From DATADW01 sp963733905 (GTDB lineage Bacteria; Actinomycetota; Acidimicrobiia; Spongiisociales; DATADW01), in assembly GCA_963733905.1 (NCBI GenBank), contig CAVTEU010000003.1, positions 62,001 through 126,000 on the forward strand: a stretch of DNA of 64,000 nt, given 5' to 3'. The position numbers and the translations under genes are program-made. This document shows positions 1-8,616 of this stretch, one piece after another. A model generated the notes under the pieces. The model ran no database searches and was not told the origin of the DNA. It saw nothing but the letters and a program-made list of their open reading frames with translations. Positions within the stretch are counted from its first letter, which is position 1; each line of letters starts with the position of its first letter.

Positions 1-534
1 GGCGAAGATGCCCCGCACCGCCGAGGTGACAGTCATGGCCCCAGGCTTGCGCACCCCGCGCATGCTCATGCACAGATGCTCGGCCTCGACCACGACCAAC
101 ACCCCATGAGGCTCGAGAACGTCCATCAATGTGTCCGCTACCTGGGCGGTGAGCCGCTCCTGCATCTGCGGACGACGGGCGTAGACGTCGACGAGACGGG
201 CGAGCTTTGACAGCCCGGTGACCCGGCCCTTGGGCAGATAGGCGACGTGCGCCCGACCGTGAAACGGCACCAGGTGGTGCTCGCAGCACGAATAGAAGGG
301 GATGTCGCGGACCATCACGATCTCCTCGTGATGCTCCTCGCCAAAGAAGGCGTCGACCACCTCGTCCGGGTCCTCCTGGAGACCGGAGAAGATCTCGGCA
401 TAGAGCCGAGCCACCCGCTCGGGCGTTTCCACTAGACCCTCGCGCCCAGGGTCCTCACCGATCGCCTTGAGTATCTGCCGAACTGCGTCGGCAATGGCGG
501 TCTGGTCGATCTGCCCCGGCTCGCCCGGGTCCAT
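1..534 (-). CDS. folE: GTP cyclohydrolase I, 3' end cut by window edge
   Basis: FolE converts GTP to 7,8-dihydroneopterin triphosphate, the first step of folate biosynthesis, in the cytoplasm. From the ATG at 532-534 the frame gives an N-terminal region with ETPERVARLY, the zinc-ligand motif CCEHHLVPF, the catalytic stretch GLSKLARLVDVYARR and the second metal Cys in EAEHLCMSMRG. All are hallmarks of the family. The protein runs off the window with no stop seen, so only about 178 residues are visible. It starts one base after the ftsH stop, so the two are almost certainly co-transcribed, as in many actinobacteria. I see no defect in the visible part. Confidence 0.95.
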   Translation of the reverse strand, partial: MDPGEPGQIDQTAIADAVRQILKAIGEDPGREGLVETPERVARLYAEIFSGLQEDPDEVVDAFFGEEHHEEIVMVRDIPFYSCCEHHLVPFHGRAHVAYLPKGRVTGLSKLARLVDVYARRPQMQERLTAQVADTLMDVLEPHGVLVVVEAEHLCMSMRGVRKPGAMTVTSAVRGIFA

Positions 535-535
535 G

Positions 536-2459
536 TCAGGTGCTGGGTAGGGCCTCGTGGGTGGCGGAGGTGGCGGCTGCCACCCCGTTTACCGCGGCCC
601 TCCCGTTGGGGTGCTGGATGCGGATGGCGCCGTTGGGGGCGTGCTCCCACTTGGGGACGTCGGCGAAGATCTTCCCAACCTCCTTGGCGTCCACGGTCTC
701 CTTCTCCAAGCAGCACCTTGACCATCCGCTCCATGGCGTCCTGATGGGTCTCGATGATCTCGCGCGCCTCCTCGTGGGCCTGCCCGATGAGCCGGCGCAC
801 CTCCTCGTCGATATGGGCGGCAACCTCGTCGGAGTAATCCGGCTGGCGGCCGTAGTCACGCCCCAGGAACACCTCACCCGAGGGGCGTCCGTACTGCATC
901 GGTCCGAGCCGGTCGCTCATCCCGTACTCCATCACCATCCGCCGGGCGATCTCGGTCGCCTTCTCGATGTCGTTGGCCGCGCCCGTGGTCGGGTCGGTGA
1001 AGATCCGCTCCTCGGCGGTGCGGCCGCCGAGCAGCATGGCGAGCTGATCCACCAACTCGCTCCGCCGCATCAGGTACTTGTCCTGGGTGGGGAGCGCCAA
1101 GGTGTGCCCAAGCGAACGACCACGGGAGACGATGGTGATCTTGTGTAGCGGGTCGGCGTTGGGCAGTGCCCAACCCACGAGGGCGTGACCGGTCTCGTGG
1201 TAGGCGATGACCAGCTTCTCCTCGTCCGAGATGATCCTGCTCTTGCGCTCGGGCCCGGCGATTACCCGGTCGATCGCCTCTTCCATCTCGGGCATCCCGA
1301 TCTGCTGCTTGTTGCGCCTGGCGGCGAGCAGGGCGGACTCGTTGATGAGGTTGGCCAGGTCGGCTCCGGTGAAGCCCGGGGTCTGGCGGGCCAGCACCTC
1401 GAGCTCGATGCCCTCCTCGAGCGGCTTGCCCCGGGAGTGGACCCCGAGGATGGCGACCCTTCCGACCAGATCGGGGCGATCGACGACGATCTGGCGGTCG
1501 AACCGTCCCGGACGGAGAAGTGCCGGGTCGAGGATGTCGGGCCGGTTGGTGCCGGCGATGACGATCACACCGGTCTGCGCCTCGAACCCGTCCAACTCGA
1601 CCAGCAACTGGTTGAGGGTCTGCTCCCGCTCGTCGTGGCCGCCACCGAGACCGGCACCGCGATGACGGCCGACGGCGTCGATCTCATCGATGAACACGAT
1701 CGCCGGGGCGTTGTTCTTGGCCTGCTCGAAGAGGTCGCGTACCCGGGCAGCGCCAACACCGACGAACATCTCGACGAAGTCGGACCCGGAGATGGAGAAG
1801 AAGGGGACGCCGGCTTCGCCGGCCACCGCCCTGGCGAGCAGCGTCTTTCCCGTCCCCGGTGGGCCGAAGAGGAGGACTCCCTTGGGGATCTTGGCGCCCA
1901 TGGCGCGGAACTTGTCCGGGTGCTGGAGGAACTCCTTGATCTCCTCGAGCTCCTCGATCGCCTCATCCAGACCGGCGACGTCCTTGAAGGTGACCTTTGG
2001 GGTGTCCTTGGTGATCTGGCGGGCCTTCGCCTTGCCAAATTGCATCACCCGGTTCCCCGAGCCCTGCATCTGCATGAAGATGAAGATCATGAACCCGATG
2101 AGGAACAGCCAGGGGAGGAAGTTGATCAGGATGTCGAGCAGTCCCGGGGGTTCGGCGTCGGTCTCAAACTCCACGCCGCCGGCTAGAAGCTGGTCGACCA
2201 ACGGTTCCTGGTATCCGTCCGGGTAACGGACCATGAAGTCGTAGTCGTCTCCGGCGGTGTCTTCGTACTGTCCCTTCACCACCTGGGACCGCTCGAAGAT
2301 GGTCGCCGAGACGACATCGCCCTCCTCGACCGCGGTGAAGAACTCATCGAGCCCGATCTCGTCCGGCTCGACGGCATTGCTGAACCATTGCTGGCCGACC
2401 ACGGCGATCATGAGGATGGCCAGCCCGTAAATGAGGATGGTGCGAAGCGTCCGGTTCAC
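536..2459 (-). CDS. ftsH: ATP-dependent zinc metalloprotease FtsH (one frameshift near the 3' end)
   Basis: This is the membrane-bound AAA+ protease of protein quality control. Seen in order: TM1 at residues about 6-24, a short extracytoplasmic domain, TM2 at about 107-131, Walker A GPPGTGKT at about 199-206, Walker B IVFIDEID at about 254-261, the second-region-of-homology motif GRFDRQI, and the zinc site HETGH at about 421-425. Near 708 an extra A within a CTCCAGCAG-like context throws the frame. Reading on in the next frame restores the C-terminus (KETVDAKEVGKIFADVP) and a stop at 536. The corrected length is about 640 residues, usual for the family. A single-base assembly insertion is the simplest cause. 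Upstream lies a 346-base hairpin-rich gap that separates it from hpt. Confidence 0.95.
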
Positions 2460-2561
2460 CGTTCTCCCTTTGGGACCAGGACACGAGCGTGCGTCGAAAA
2501 GCTATCACGCCACGTCCGGCAGGTTTCGTTGCCGATCATCGTATGGCAAGTACGGAGCTAT

Positions 2562-2581
2562 GCAGCGGCAGCAGCCGCTGC
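2562..2581 (-). repeat. Inverted repeat in the ftsH upstream region
   Basis: GCAGCGGC and GCCGCTGC form an 8-bp perfect stem around the 4-base loop AGCA. It lies about 100 bases upstream of the ftsH start. It could be a regulatory hairpin in the 5' leader or simply part of the hairpin cluster. Confidence 0.45.
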
Positions 2582-2676
2582 TGCAGTACTTGGCAGACGG
2601 CAGACTACTCCGCGTGTCTAGTCCCCGGAGGGAGGGGCGCGATCTCGGGAGTCGAAGCCACCTCGATTGGGGGTGC

Positions 2677-2707
2677 CCGAGGGGGTGGCTCCTGCCAGCC
2701 CCCTCGG
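2677..2707. repeat. Inverted repeat, G-rich stem
   Basis: CCGAGGGGGTGGC pairs with GCCAGCCCCCTCGG around a TCCT loop, with one extra G bulged. It is the second of the tandem hairpins between hpt and ftsH. No T-tract follows on either strand. Confidence 0.5.
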
Positions 2708-2709
2708 CC

Positions 2710-2740
2710 CTGGTCGGGCTGGCGTGTACAGCCCGACCAG
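2710..2740. terminator. Strong 12-bp hairpin downstream of hpt
   Basis: CTGGTCGGGCTG and CAGCCCGACCAG form a perfect 12-bp stem around the 7-base loop GCGTGTA. It lies about 70 bases past the hpt stop on the minus strand. The stem is strong enough for a terminator, but the poly-U tract is missing, which is common in GC-rich actinobacteria. Function is inferred. Confidence 0.5.
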
Positions 2741-2777
2741 CATCGGTGAGCGCGGCCGAAGGCCGCACGCCTCGAAC

Positions 2778-2801
2778 TACCCGGCGGCCTGCCGCCGGGT
2801 A
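2778..2801 (-). terminator. Perfect 11-bp hairpin just after the hpt stop codon
   Basis: TACCCGGCGGC and GCCGCCGGGTA pair without mismatch around a 2-base CT centre. The hairpin begins about 5 bases beyond the hpt stop on the minus strand. It is the best candidate terminator or RNA-stabilising hairpin for the hpt transcript. No T-tract is present. Confidence 0.6.
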
Positions 2802-2805
2802 AGCG

Positions 2806-3324
2806 TTACTCGTCCATAACAGCGACATACGGCAGATTCCGATAGCGGCCGGCGTAGTCGAGGCCGTAGCCGATGACGAACTGTGGGCCGATGCTGAAGC
2901 CCACGTAGCGGACGTCGAGCGGCACACGCTGGATGCCTTCCTTGACCAGAAGCGCAGCTACCTCCAGTGACGCCGGACGGCGAACCCGGAGGCTCTTGAG
3001 CAGGTAGTTGAGCGTCAACCCCGAGTCGATGATGTCCTCGACGACCAGCACATCACGCCCGGCGATCTCCTGGTCGAGGTCCTTGAGGATGCGGACGACC
3101 CCCGAGGTCTGGGTTGCAGCCCCATACGAGGACACCGCCATGAAGTCGAACTGGACGGGGAGCTCGATGGCCCGGGCCAGGTCGGCCATGACGATGAAGG
3201 CGCCCTTGAGGACAGCAACGACCAGCAGATCCCGTCCTTCATAGTCCTCGGTGATCTGCCGGCCCATCTCGGTGATCTTCGCCTCGATCTCGGCGGCCGA
3301 GATGAGGACCTTGCCTACCTCCAT
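2806..3324 (-). CDS. hpt: Hypoxanthine(-guanine) phosphoribosyltransferase
   Basis: This enzyme makes IMP or GMP from hypoxanthine or guanine and PRPP in purine salvage. The start is the ATG at 3322-3324 (MEVGKVLIS), preceded by GAGGGG; a longer upstream frame is not needed. The PRPP-binding loop VLVVEDIIDSGLTL is clear, as are the flexible loop around SSYGAATQTSGVV and the C-terminal FVIGYGLDYAG typical of HPRTs. At 172 residues it is normal length and unbroken. Its first bases overlap the 3' end of tilS by about 10, so the two are translationally linked, as in other actinobacteria. Confidence 0.95.
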   Translation of the reverse strand: MEVGKVLISAAEIEAKITEMGRQITEDYEGRDLLVVAVLKGAFIVMADLARAIELPVQFDFMAVSSYGAATQTSGVVRILKDLDQEIAGRDVLVVEDIIDSGLTLNYLLKSLRVRRPASLEVAALLVKEGIQRVPLDVRYVGFSIGPQFVIGYGLDYAGRYRNLPYVAVMDE

Positions 3325-4625
3325 GCTTCCCCTCGTTGAACCGCCAGCCAAAGGTAGCGGGTCGTCGTCTGCCCTACGCCGGGCCCGATCACCCGAACAC
3401 GCGGGACCCACAGCAGGTCGCCCCCCGACTCCACCACCGGCCACGACCGTCGTCGCAGGCGGTCGACCCCGGCGGCTGCCAGCACATCGGAGAGCGGGGC
3501 GTGGCCACCGGGTACAACGACCCGGTCACCCTCTCCGGGCGGCCGGACCACGAGGGTCTCGCCGACCATGTCAGCGTCGAGCACCGCCCATCCCGCTCCG
3601 AGTGGGAAGGCGACGGGCGGGGCGGTCTCAACCCATGAGTCCAGTTCCCAAGACCCGAAACGAACCGGTCCTGGGACCGCCCAATCGACCGGCGATGGCG
3701 CCACGCCCTCCTTCGGCGCCTCGATCACCAGCAGGGCACCACGCCTCGAGGCAACCAGTCCCCCGGATAGGGTCGCCCCCTTCCTGGATCCACGCGCCAC
3801 ATCCAGTACGGCGAGCACCTCCTGGTGGCTTCCGGCATGTGGACCCCTCACCAACCGGATCGCCCGGCGCACCACTCCACGAGCGACCGCCTCGGGACGG
3901 GTGGTGAGGTCGGCTGCGGCGACGGCGACTGCGGCGTCACCACGTCCGATGTGAACGCGATCTGCCAGGTCCTCCACCACGTCCGCCTGCAGACCGACGG
4001 CATCGGCCATGCGATTGAGTGCAGGGCGGAGTCCGCGGTTGTAGCGGCTCTCCAGTTCGGGGATGAGGTAGCGGCGGATGTCGGTCCTCCTCCCGGCCAA
4101 CCCCACATCGGAGGGGTCGTCTCGCCATGGAAGCCCCAGCACCGTTGCAAGACGGCGCGTCTCAGAGCGGCTGATGCCGAGAAGCGGCCGGATTATCCGT
4201 TGGCGACGCACCGGGATGCCGGCCAGGCCGCGCGGGCCGGCCCCTCGCAGCACCGCCATCAGCACGGTCTCGGCCTGATCGTCCGAAGTGTGTCCGGTCA
4301 GCAACCAGGCCGAACCGGCCAACTCGTCCAATGCCTGGTACCTGGCACTTCGAGCGGCGTCCTCCCAGGACCCGATCGGGTCGACGGTGACCCTCCGTGT
4401 CAGCAGATCGATCCCCAGTTGCCGCGCGACGGCCGTGGCGGCGGCTTCCATCTCATCGGAGGTGGGCAGCCCGTGATGGACGTGGGCGGCAACCACATCA
4501 GGCGTTCGCTGACAGGCCGCCCAGGCGGCAACCGCGCTGTCGGCCCCTCCGCTCAAAGCAACGACCAGAGGGCCATCAGGGAGACCGGCCGCTGCGCCGA
4601 GCACCCGGCGGCGAATGGGGTCCAT
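3315..4625 (-). CDS. tilS: tRNA(Ile)-lysidine synthase
   Basis: TilS modifies cytidine 34 of the tRNA-Ile with anticodon CAU to lysidine, so that it reads AUA. The P-loop-type motif ALSGGADSAVAAW is near residue 24, followed by HVHHGL, the LTGHTSDDQAETVLM motif, and RRYLIPELESRYN as in other TilS. A TilS C-terminal domain follows. I chose the ATG at 4623-4625 (MDPIRRRVL) because residues upstream of it in the frame look like spurious reading into the metalloprotease gene. This gives 436 residues, unbroken. It lies 10 bases after the DUF2342 stop and overlaps hpt. Confidence 0.93.
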   Translation of the reverse strand: MDPIRRRVLGAAAGLPDGPLVVALSGGADSAVAAWAACQRTPDVVAAHVHHGLPTSDEMEAAATAVARQLGIDLLTRRVTVDPIGSWEDAARSARYQALDELAGSAWLLTGHTSDDQAETVLMAVLRGAGPRGLAGIPVRRQRIIRPLLGISRSETRRLATVLGLPWRDDPSDVGLAGRRTDIRRYLIPELESRYNRGLRPALNRMADAVGLQADVVEDLADRVHIGRGDAAVAVAAADLTTRPEAVARGVVRRAIRLVRGPHAGSHQEVLAVLDVARGSRKGATLSGGLVASRRGALLVIEAPKEGVAPSPVDWAVPGPVRFGSWELDSWVETAPPVAFPLGAGWAVLDADMVGETLVVRPPGEGDRVVVPGGHAPLSDVLAAAGVDRLRRRSWPVVESGGDLLWVPRVRVIGPGVGQTTTRYLWLAVQRGEAWR

Positions 4626-4635
4626 CAGCGCCGGG

Positions 4636-5668
4636 TCAGGCGACCCGAGCCAACCACCGTCCCGGCTGCTCGATCTCGTCGAGCGAGGGGAGGCTCGCCG
4701 GGTCCTCCCAGACGGCGTCGAGGGCGTCCCACCCCGCCGCTGCTTCCACCCCGTTGACGAAGCGCTCACCCAACTCGTACTGCTTCATCTTGAGGTCGAG
4801 CCCGGTGAGCCGGAACAGGGCGGCCATGCCGCGGGTCGGCGCGGCGCGCCTTGAGGAGGCGCGACATCCTTTCCTGGGTCTGAAGGACACGCTCCCCCAC
4901 CCGGTCCATGACCACGTGGCCATGACCCTCGAGCAGCGACATCAGCGCCTGCACCCGCCGCAAGACGGCACGCTGTTCCGGCGAGGCGAAGAGCCCGATG
5001 AGACCGGTGTCGTCCACCACGGGCCGCTTGGTGCGCAGTGCCTTGGCGACCTCCGCGGCAACCCTGGTGAGACGGCCCGGCTCGGGCTGGGCGCTCTCCA
5101 CCAGTTCGTTGACCAGACCGCGGAAGTAGTCGCGCAGCCATGGGACCGCGGTGAATTGAAGGCGGTGGGTGCACTCGTGGAGGGCGAGCCAGGTGCGGAA
5201 CTCGGCGGGGTCGAGTTGGTGGGTCCGCTCCAGGGCGAGGATGTTGGCGCCAACCAAGGTCACGATGTCGGCCTCCGACCCGGTCGGCAGCACCAGTTCG
5301 TACTGGCCCAGCACCCGCCGTGCCAGCAACCCGAGGAGAGCCCCGGTCTCGGCGGCGAGCACCCGCCGGCTCAGGCCAGTGCTGGAATCACCGGCGGCGG
5401 CGGCGAGGCGCTCCTCGGCAGGTGCCAACAGCACGGCGAACGAGGCGACATTGCGCTCCGCCCACTCCGACCGGGTGACCACCACGACCTCGGGCATTCC
5501 TCGGCTGCGCAGCCCCGTCTCCTCCTCGACCAGCAGCGCAGCTTTCGCCACCAGATCTGGTGCCTGTTCAGTGAGGTGGTGGAAGTGGTACGAGCCCTCG
5601 AGTGGGTAGCTGCCTGCCAGCCGAGCGGCGACCCGCGAGGCGCTCGACCAGGGAATGGTCGAGGTCAC
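4636..5668 (-). CDS. DUF2342 / zinicin-like zinc metalloprotease (frameshift near 4840)
   Basis: The motif HECTH at about residues 164-168 is the zinc site of the DUF2342 (zinicin_2, F420-biosynthesis-associated) family. This family sits beside tilS in many actinobacteria; its substrate is not known. The frame holds until about 4845, where a +1 shift occurs in a CGCGCCGCGCC run. The next frame continues with TGLDLKMKQYELGERF and EDPASLPSLDEIEQP, the expected family C-terminus, to a stop at 4636. The corrected length is about 343 residues. Its ATG overlaps the stop of the upstream small membrane protein by 4 bases (ATGA). Confidence 0.85.
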
Positions 5669-6051
5669 CGCACCGGCCGATACCTGGCCCGAACCACCCG
5701 GACGAAGTATTGGATGATCGTCACCACGACGGCCAGGCCACCGATGACAAGCGCCGTCGGGATCAGGTAGCGGTAGGTCCAGGGAACGTCCTCGGGGAGC
5801 ACAGCAGGCTCCTCGACGGGGGCCGCCGGGACGATGGTGGGACCCGGAGCAGTGGTCTCGGCACCACCGCCCTCGCCGGCGACGGTCGTTCCCGTCCCCT
5901 CCTCGCCGGCGACGGTGGTCGGCGTCTCCGCAGGTACGGTCGTTTCCTGAGCCAGAGCGGAACCGCCACCGGCCAGCAAAGGAACAGCCAACGCAACGGC
6001 GAGCACCGTGATGGTGACGAACCCGAGAAACCGGGTGGGGCGATCCCGCAT
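5665..6051 (-). CDS. Small membrane protein with Thr/Pro-rich linker, unknown function
   Basis: This 128-residue protein is not recognised. It has an N-terminal hydrophobic segment (about 9-34, ending ALAQE, possibly a cleavable signal), an extracytoplasmic linker rich in Thr, Pro, Ala and Gly (ETTVPAETPTT and similar), and a second hydrophobic segment at about 92-115. A basic cytoplasmic tail (RVVRARYRPVR) follows. The predicted topology is a small anchored protein with a flexible outer loop. It overlaps the metalloprotease start by 4 bases and so is in the same operon. The frame is intact. Confidence 0.75.
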   Translation of the reverse strand: MRDRPTRFLGFVTITVLAVALAVPLLAGGGSALAQETTVPAETPTTVAGEEGTGTTVAGEGGGAETTAPGPTIVPAAPVEEPAVLPEDVPWTYRYLIPTALVIGGLAVVVTIIQYFVRVVRARYRPVR

Positions 6052-6094
6052 CCCGGCCGAGGATACCGATGCCGGGATCAGGGGTCGAGCCAGG

Positions 6095-6343
6095 TCAGGC
6101 CTCGCTCCCGGCTCCGGCCTCTCGGAGCATTCGATGCAGCTTCTCCAACAGCTCGGCTGGGCACTCGTCCTGGCTGCGCTCTCTGACCACCTCGCGGAGC
6201 CTGGTCTCGAAGACGAATGCGACCTCGCACGGCGGACACCGTCGCAGGTGGTAGCGGATCCTGACCTTGCGGTACCAGGTCATCTCATCGTCGAGGTAGT
6301 CGTAGACCTTGGCGATCGCCTGGTCGCACTTGTGGTCAGCCAT
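6095..6343 (-). CDS. RsrA-like zinc-finger anti-sigma factor
   Basis: An 82-residue protein with the anti-sigma zinc signature H-x3-C-x2-C (HLRRCPPC, about residues 32-39), an upstream His/Cys (HKC, residues 4-6) and the helical pattern of the ZAS domain (YDYLDDEM). In the RsrA/RshA group the zinc site senses thiol oxidation and releases the partner sigma factor. It overlaps the 3' end of the sigma gene by 8 bases, the usual sigma/anti-sigma arrangement. Redox sensing is inferred from family and layout. Confidence 0.85.
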   Translation of the reverse strand: MADHKCDQAIAKVYDYLDDEMTWYRKVRIRYHLRRCPPCEVAFVFETRLREVVRERSQDECPAELLEKLHRMLREAGAGSEA

Positions 6344-6914
6344 CTGCCGTCTCCGGGCTCACGAGTCCGCGTTGTGTCGCGAACTCCCACAACGCCCGTT
6401 GGAGCGCTCTTCTTCCGCGATGGAGCCGAGACATGACGGTTCCGATAGGAATATCCATGATCTCGGCGATCTCCTTGTAGGAGAAACCCTCGACATCGGC
6501 CAGGATCACAGGTAGCCGGAAATGCTCCGGCAGGCTCTCGAGCGCCGACTTGACGTCGGCATCCACCAAACCGTTGAGCACCTGCTCCTCGGCGCTCTTC
6601 GCCGCCTCACCCGCTTCACCGGCACCGATGCGTCGGTAGAGATAAAGATCCTCCACCTCACCCAGGTCAACCTCTGATGGCTGCCGGATCTGCTTGCGGT
6701 AGCGGTTGATGTAGGTGTTGGTGAGGATGCGGTACAACCACGCCTTGAGGTTGGTGCCCTCCTCGAAACTGTGATACGCCCGGTACGCCTTGAGGAAGGT
6801 CTCCTGGACGAGGTCCTCGGCGTCTGCCGGGTTGCGGGTCATCCGAAGCGCCGCCGAGTAGAGCTGGGGAGCGAACCCCATGGCGTCGTCTTCGAAGTTC
6901 GCTTGATCAGCCAC
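6336..6914 (-). CDS. ECF RNA polymerase sigma factor, SigR/SigH type
   Basis: A 192-residue sigma factor. Region 2 carries DAEDLVQETFLKAYRAY and NLKAWLYRILTNTYINRYRK; region 4 carries LPVILADVEGFSYKEIAEIM and GTVMSRLHRGRRALQ. The sequence closely matches the SigR/SigH group, which governs the thiol-oxidative stress response in actinobacteria. The RsrA-like partner is immediately downstream. The ATG at 6912-6914 gives the expected short N-terminus. It is likely autoregulated; I did not find a convincing GGAAT/GTT promoter in the short upstream gap. Confidence 0.92.
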   Translation of the reverse strand: MADQANFEDDAMGFAPQLYSAALRMTRNPADAEDLVQETFLKAYRAYHSFEEGTNLKAWLYRILTNTYINRYRKQIRQPSEVDLGEVEDLYLYRRIGAGEAGEAAKSAEEQVLNGLVDADVKSALESLPEHFRLPVILADVEGFSYKEIAEIMDIPIGTVMSRLHRGRRALQRALWEFATQRGLVSPETADG

Positions 6915-6998
6915 CGCCCCGGTCCCGGCTCGTACAGCAGGGCGACCCTAGCCAGCGGCTTCCACCACCCCAGCAATCAGCCCGCCGACGGGGGACTC

Positions 6999-7283
6999 TC
7001 ACTCCAGGACGACGAGTCCCCGTGCGGCGAGAGCGTCGATGAACTCGACTACGTCGTCGCCGGTCTCAGGGGGAGCGTCTTCGAAGGCCTCGGTGACCGC
7101 TGCCACCAGGTCGGCCACCGTCTCGTCGCCGGACTGAACGGCAAGCCAGATGATCCGACCCGTTTCGTTCAGTGCGAAGTGGTGCCCCGAGACGGTGTCG
7201 AACAGCACCGGGCCGTGTTCCTTGAGGACGCGGTACACGACGTTCGGATTTCTGACCACCCTGCCGTCGGCGGTTGCGCCCAT
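6999..7283 (-). CDS. PqqD-like peptide-chaperone domain protein
   Basis: A 94-residue single-domain protein with the PqqD pattern: VLFDTVSGHHFALNETGRIIW, then VADLVAAVTEAF and a C-terminal VVEFIDALAARGLVVLE. PqqD proteins bind a precursor peptide and present it to a modifying enzyme, typically a radical SAM enzyme. No radical SAM or precursor peptide gene is nearby, so this is an orphan. Such stand-alone copies are common near polysaccharide loci, where their role is not established. It stands upstream of, and reads away from, the sugar transferase. The frame is intact. Confidence 0.75.
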   Translation of the reverse strand: MGATADGRVVRNPNVVYRVLKEHGPVLFDTVSGHHFALNETGRIIWLAVQSGDETVADLVAAVTEAFEDAPPETGDDVVEFIDALAARGLVVLE

Positions 7284-7735
7284 CGCTTCTCCAATGCGGG
7301 AGCGGCGCGAGCCCGACCATAACCCGGAGACAGATCCACACGACCGATTGCTCGTGAATATTGCATGGGCTGATTAACGGCGGCGCCGACGCGGAAGTTG
7401 AAAGACTCCGTATCGGCCACTTAGAGTGGTTGGTCGGGGATGGAGCGTGGGCGTGGTCAGGGAGTGGGAATACGTCAAGCCGACTCGTGATCGATCTCGG
7501 TGTGCTCGAGGACGTCGTGGTGATCTACCCCGAACCGGCAGGGACCAAACGATCAGCGGAACACGTCGCCGATCGATGGCGGAGCGCCTGTCGGAGCCGT
7601 CTCGACCAGCTGCAGACTGAGTCGCTGGACCCATTGTCGGGGGACCCATCCCGGTCGTAGGATCGATTGCGGTCGGGTTTCGGGGGATTCTCGGCCAGCG
7701 TTGTGGGGGAGTGACGCAAGGGTGGGGAGGCTGAC
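7284..7735. other. Gene-free divergent intergenic region, 452 bases
   Basis: It lies between the PqqD-like gene (minus) and the sugar transferase (plus). I see no reading frame with protein-like composition and no RNA gene or recognised riboswitch. It should hold promoters for both directions. A clear Shine-Dalgarno run (GGGGAGG) stands just before the ATG at 7736. Confidence 0.5.
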
Positions 7736-8523
7736 ATGGTGGCTCGACACGACACGGGCGAGCGGCATCGCAGCGGGGGTTGGGGGTGAAGTCGCGGCGT
7801 TGACTCCGGTCGCAGGGGCGCTCGACGGCGTTTCGCTGACGGCCGTGCCCACCACTCCACAAGCGTTGCCGGTCGAGCCTCTTCGGTTACAACCCCGGAC
7901 GGGCTTGCTCGCTGCGGCTGGCTGGCAGCTCGCCATCAAACGGACCATCGACATCATCGGCGCCTCGCTGGCGCTGGTGCTTCTCTCTCCAGTGCTGTTG
8001 GCCGCCGCCATCGCGGTCAAACTGTCCTCGCCGGGACCGGTGTTCTACGTCTCCGACCGGGTCGGCAAGGACGGGCAGGTGTTCCGCTTCGCCAAGTTCC
8101 GGTCGATGCGAAGCAACGCCGAGTACGAGAAGCCCCGGCTGGTCGAGTTGAACGAGGCAACGGGTCCGATCTTCAAGGTGCGAGACGACCCGAGGATGAC
8201 CAAGGTGGGCCACGTGTTGCGCAAGCTGAGCATCGACGAGATGCCCCAGTTGATTCATGTGCTGTCGGGCAAGATGTCGCTAGTCGGGCCACGCCCACCG
8301 CTTCCGGAGGAAGTGGCCACATACAGCGAGTTCGAATGGCAGCGGCTATCTGTCAAGCCAGGCATGACGTGCATCTGGCAGGTGAGCGGTCGTTCCGACC
8401 TCGATTTCGACACCTGGGTGCGGATGGACATCCAGTACATCGAGGAGTGGACCGTGTCCGGCGACCTGCTCCTTGCTCTTCCGCACGGTTCCCGCCGTGC
8501 TCACCGGCCGCGGCGCCTACTGA
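7736..8523 (+). CDS. Initiating sugar transferase (bacterial sugar transferase family), two frameshifts
   Basis: This is a membrane glycosyl-1-phosphate transferase that would load the first sugar phosphate onto undecaprenyl phosphate for polysaccharide synthesis. The core shows a membrane segment (RTIDIIGASLALVLLSP), then YVSDRVGKDGQVFRFAKFRSM and KLSIDEMPQLIHVLSGKMS followed by VGPRPPLPEE, diagnostic of the family. The start is the ATG at 7736 behind GGGGAGG. One extra base in the G-run near 7780 puts it out of the main frame. A second extra T near 8474 breaks the end, whose repair gives LLLFRTVPAVLTGRGAY and a stop at 8521-8523. With both repaired the length is 261 residues. Confidence 0.85.
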
Positions 8524-8616
8524 CCGCGGCGATCGCCGCCCTCGCTGGATGCGAGGGCTATGGTCGCTGCCCCGTCCTCGCCGATGCCAGGTGAGGCTGA
8601 CGGACGAGGAGAGGCC

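Larger units (their letters stand above)
2460..2805. other. Gene-free gap of 346 bases rich in hairpins, between hpt and ftsH
   Basis: No convincing coding frame is present. The gap lies downstream of the hpt stop and upstream of the ftsH start, both on the minus strand. It holds at least five near-perfect inverted repeats (about 2562-2581, 2677-2707, 2710-2740, 2751-2768 and 2778-2801). It probably contains the hpt terminator and the ftsH promoter. I could not place promoter hexamers with confidence. Confidence 0.6.

Noticed and set aside
1185..2186. A 333-codon plus-strand open frame across ftsH
   Set aside because: It is antisense to conserved FtsH motifs; composition is that of a mirror frame.
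7284..7735. Riboswitch or small RNA upstream of the sugar transferase
   Set aside because: I could not find conserved riboswitch cores or a convincing fold by eye.
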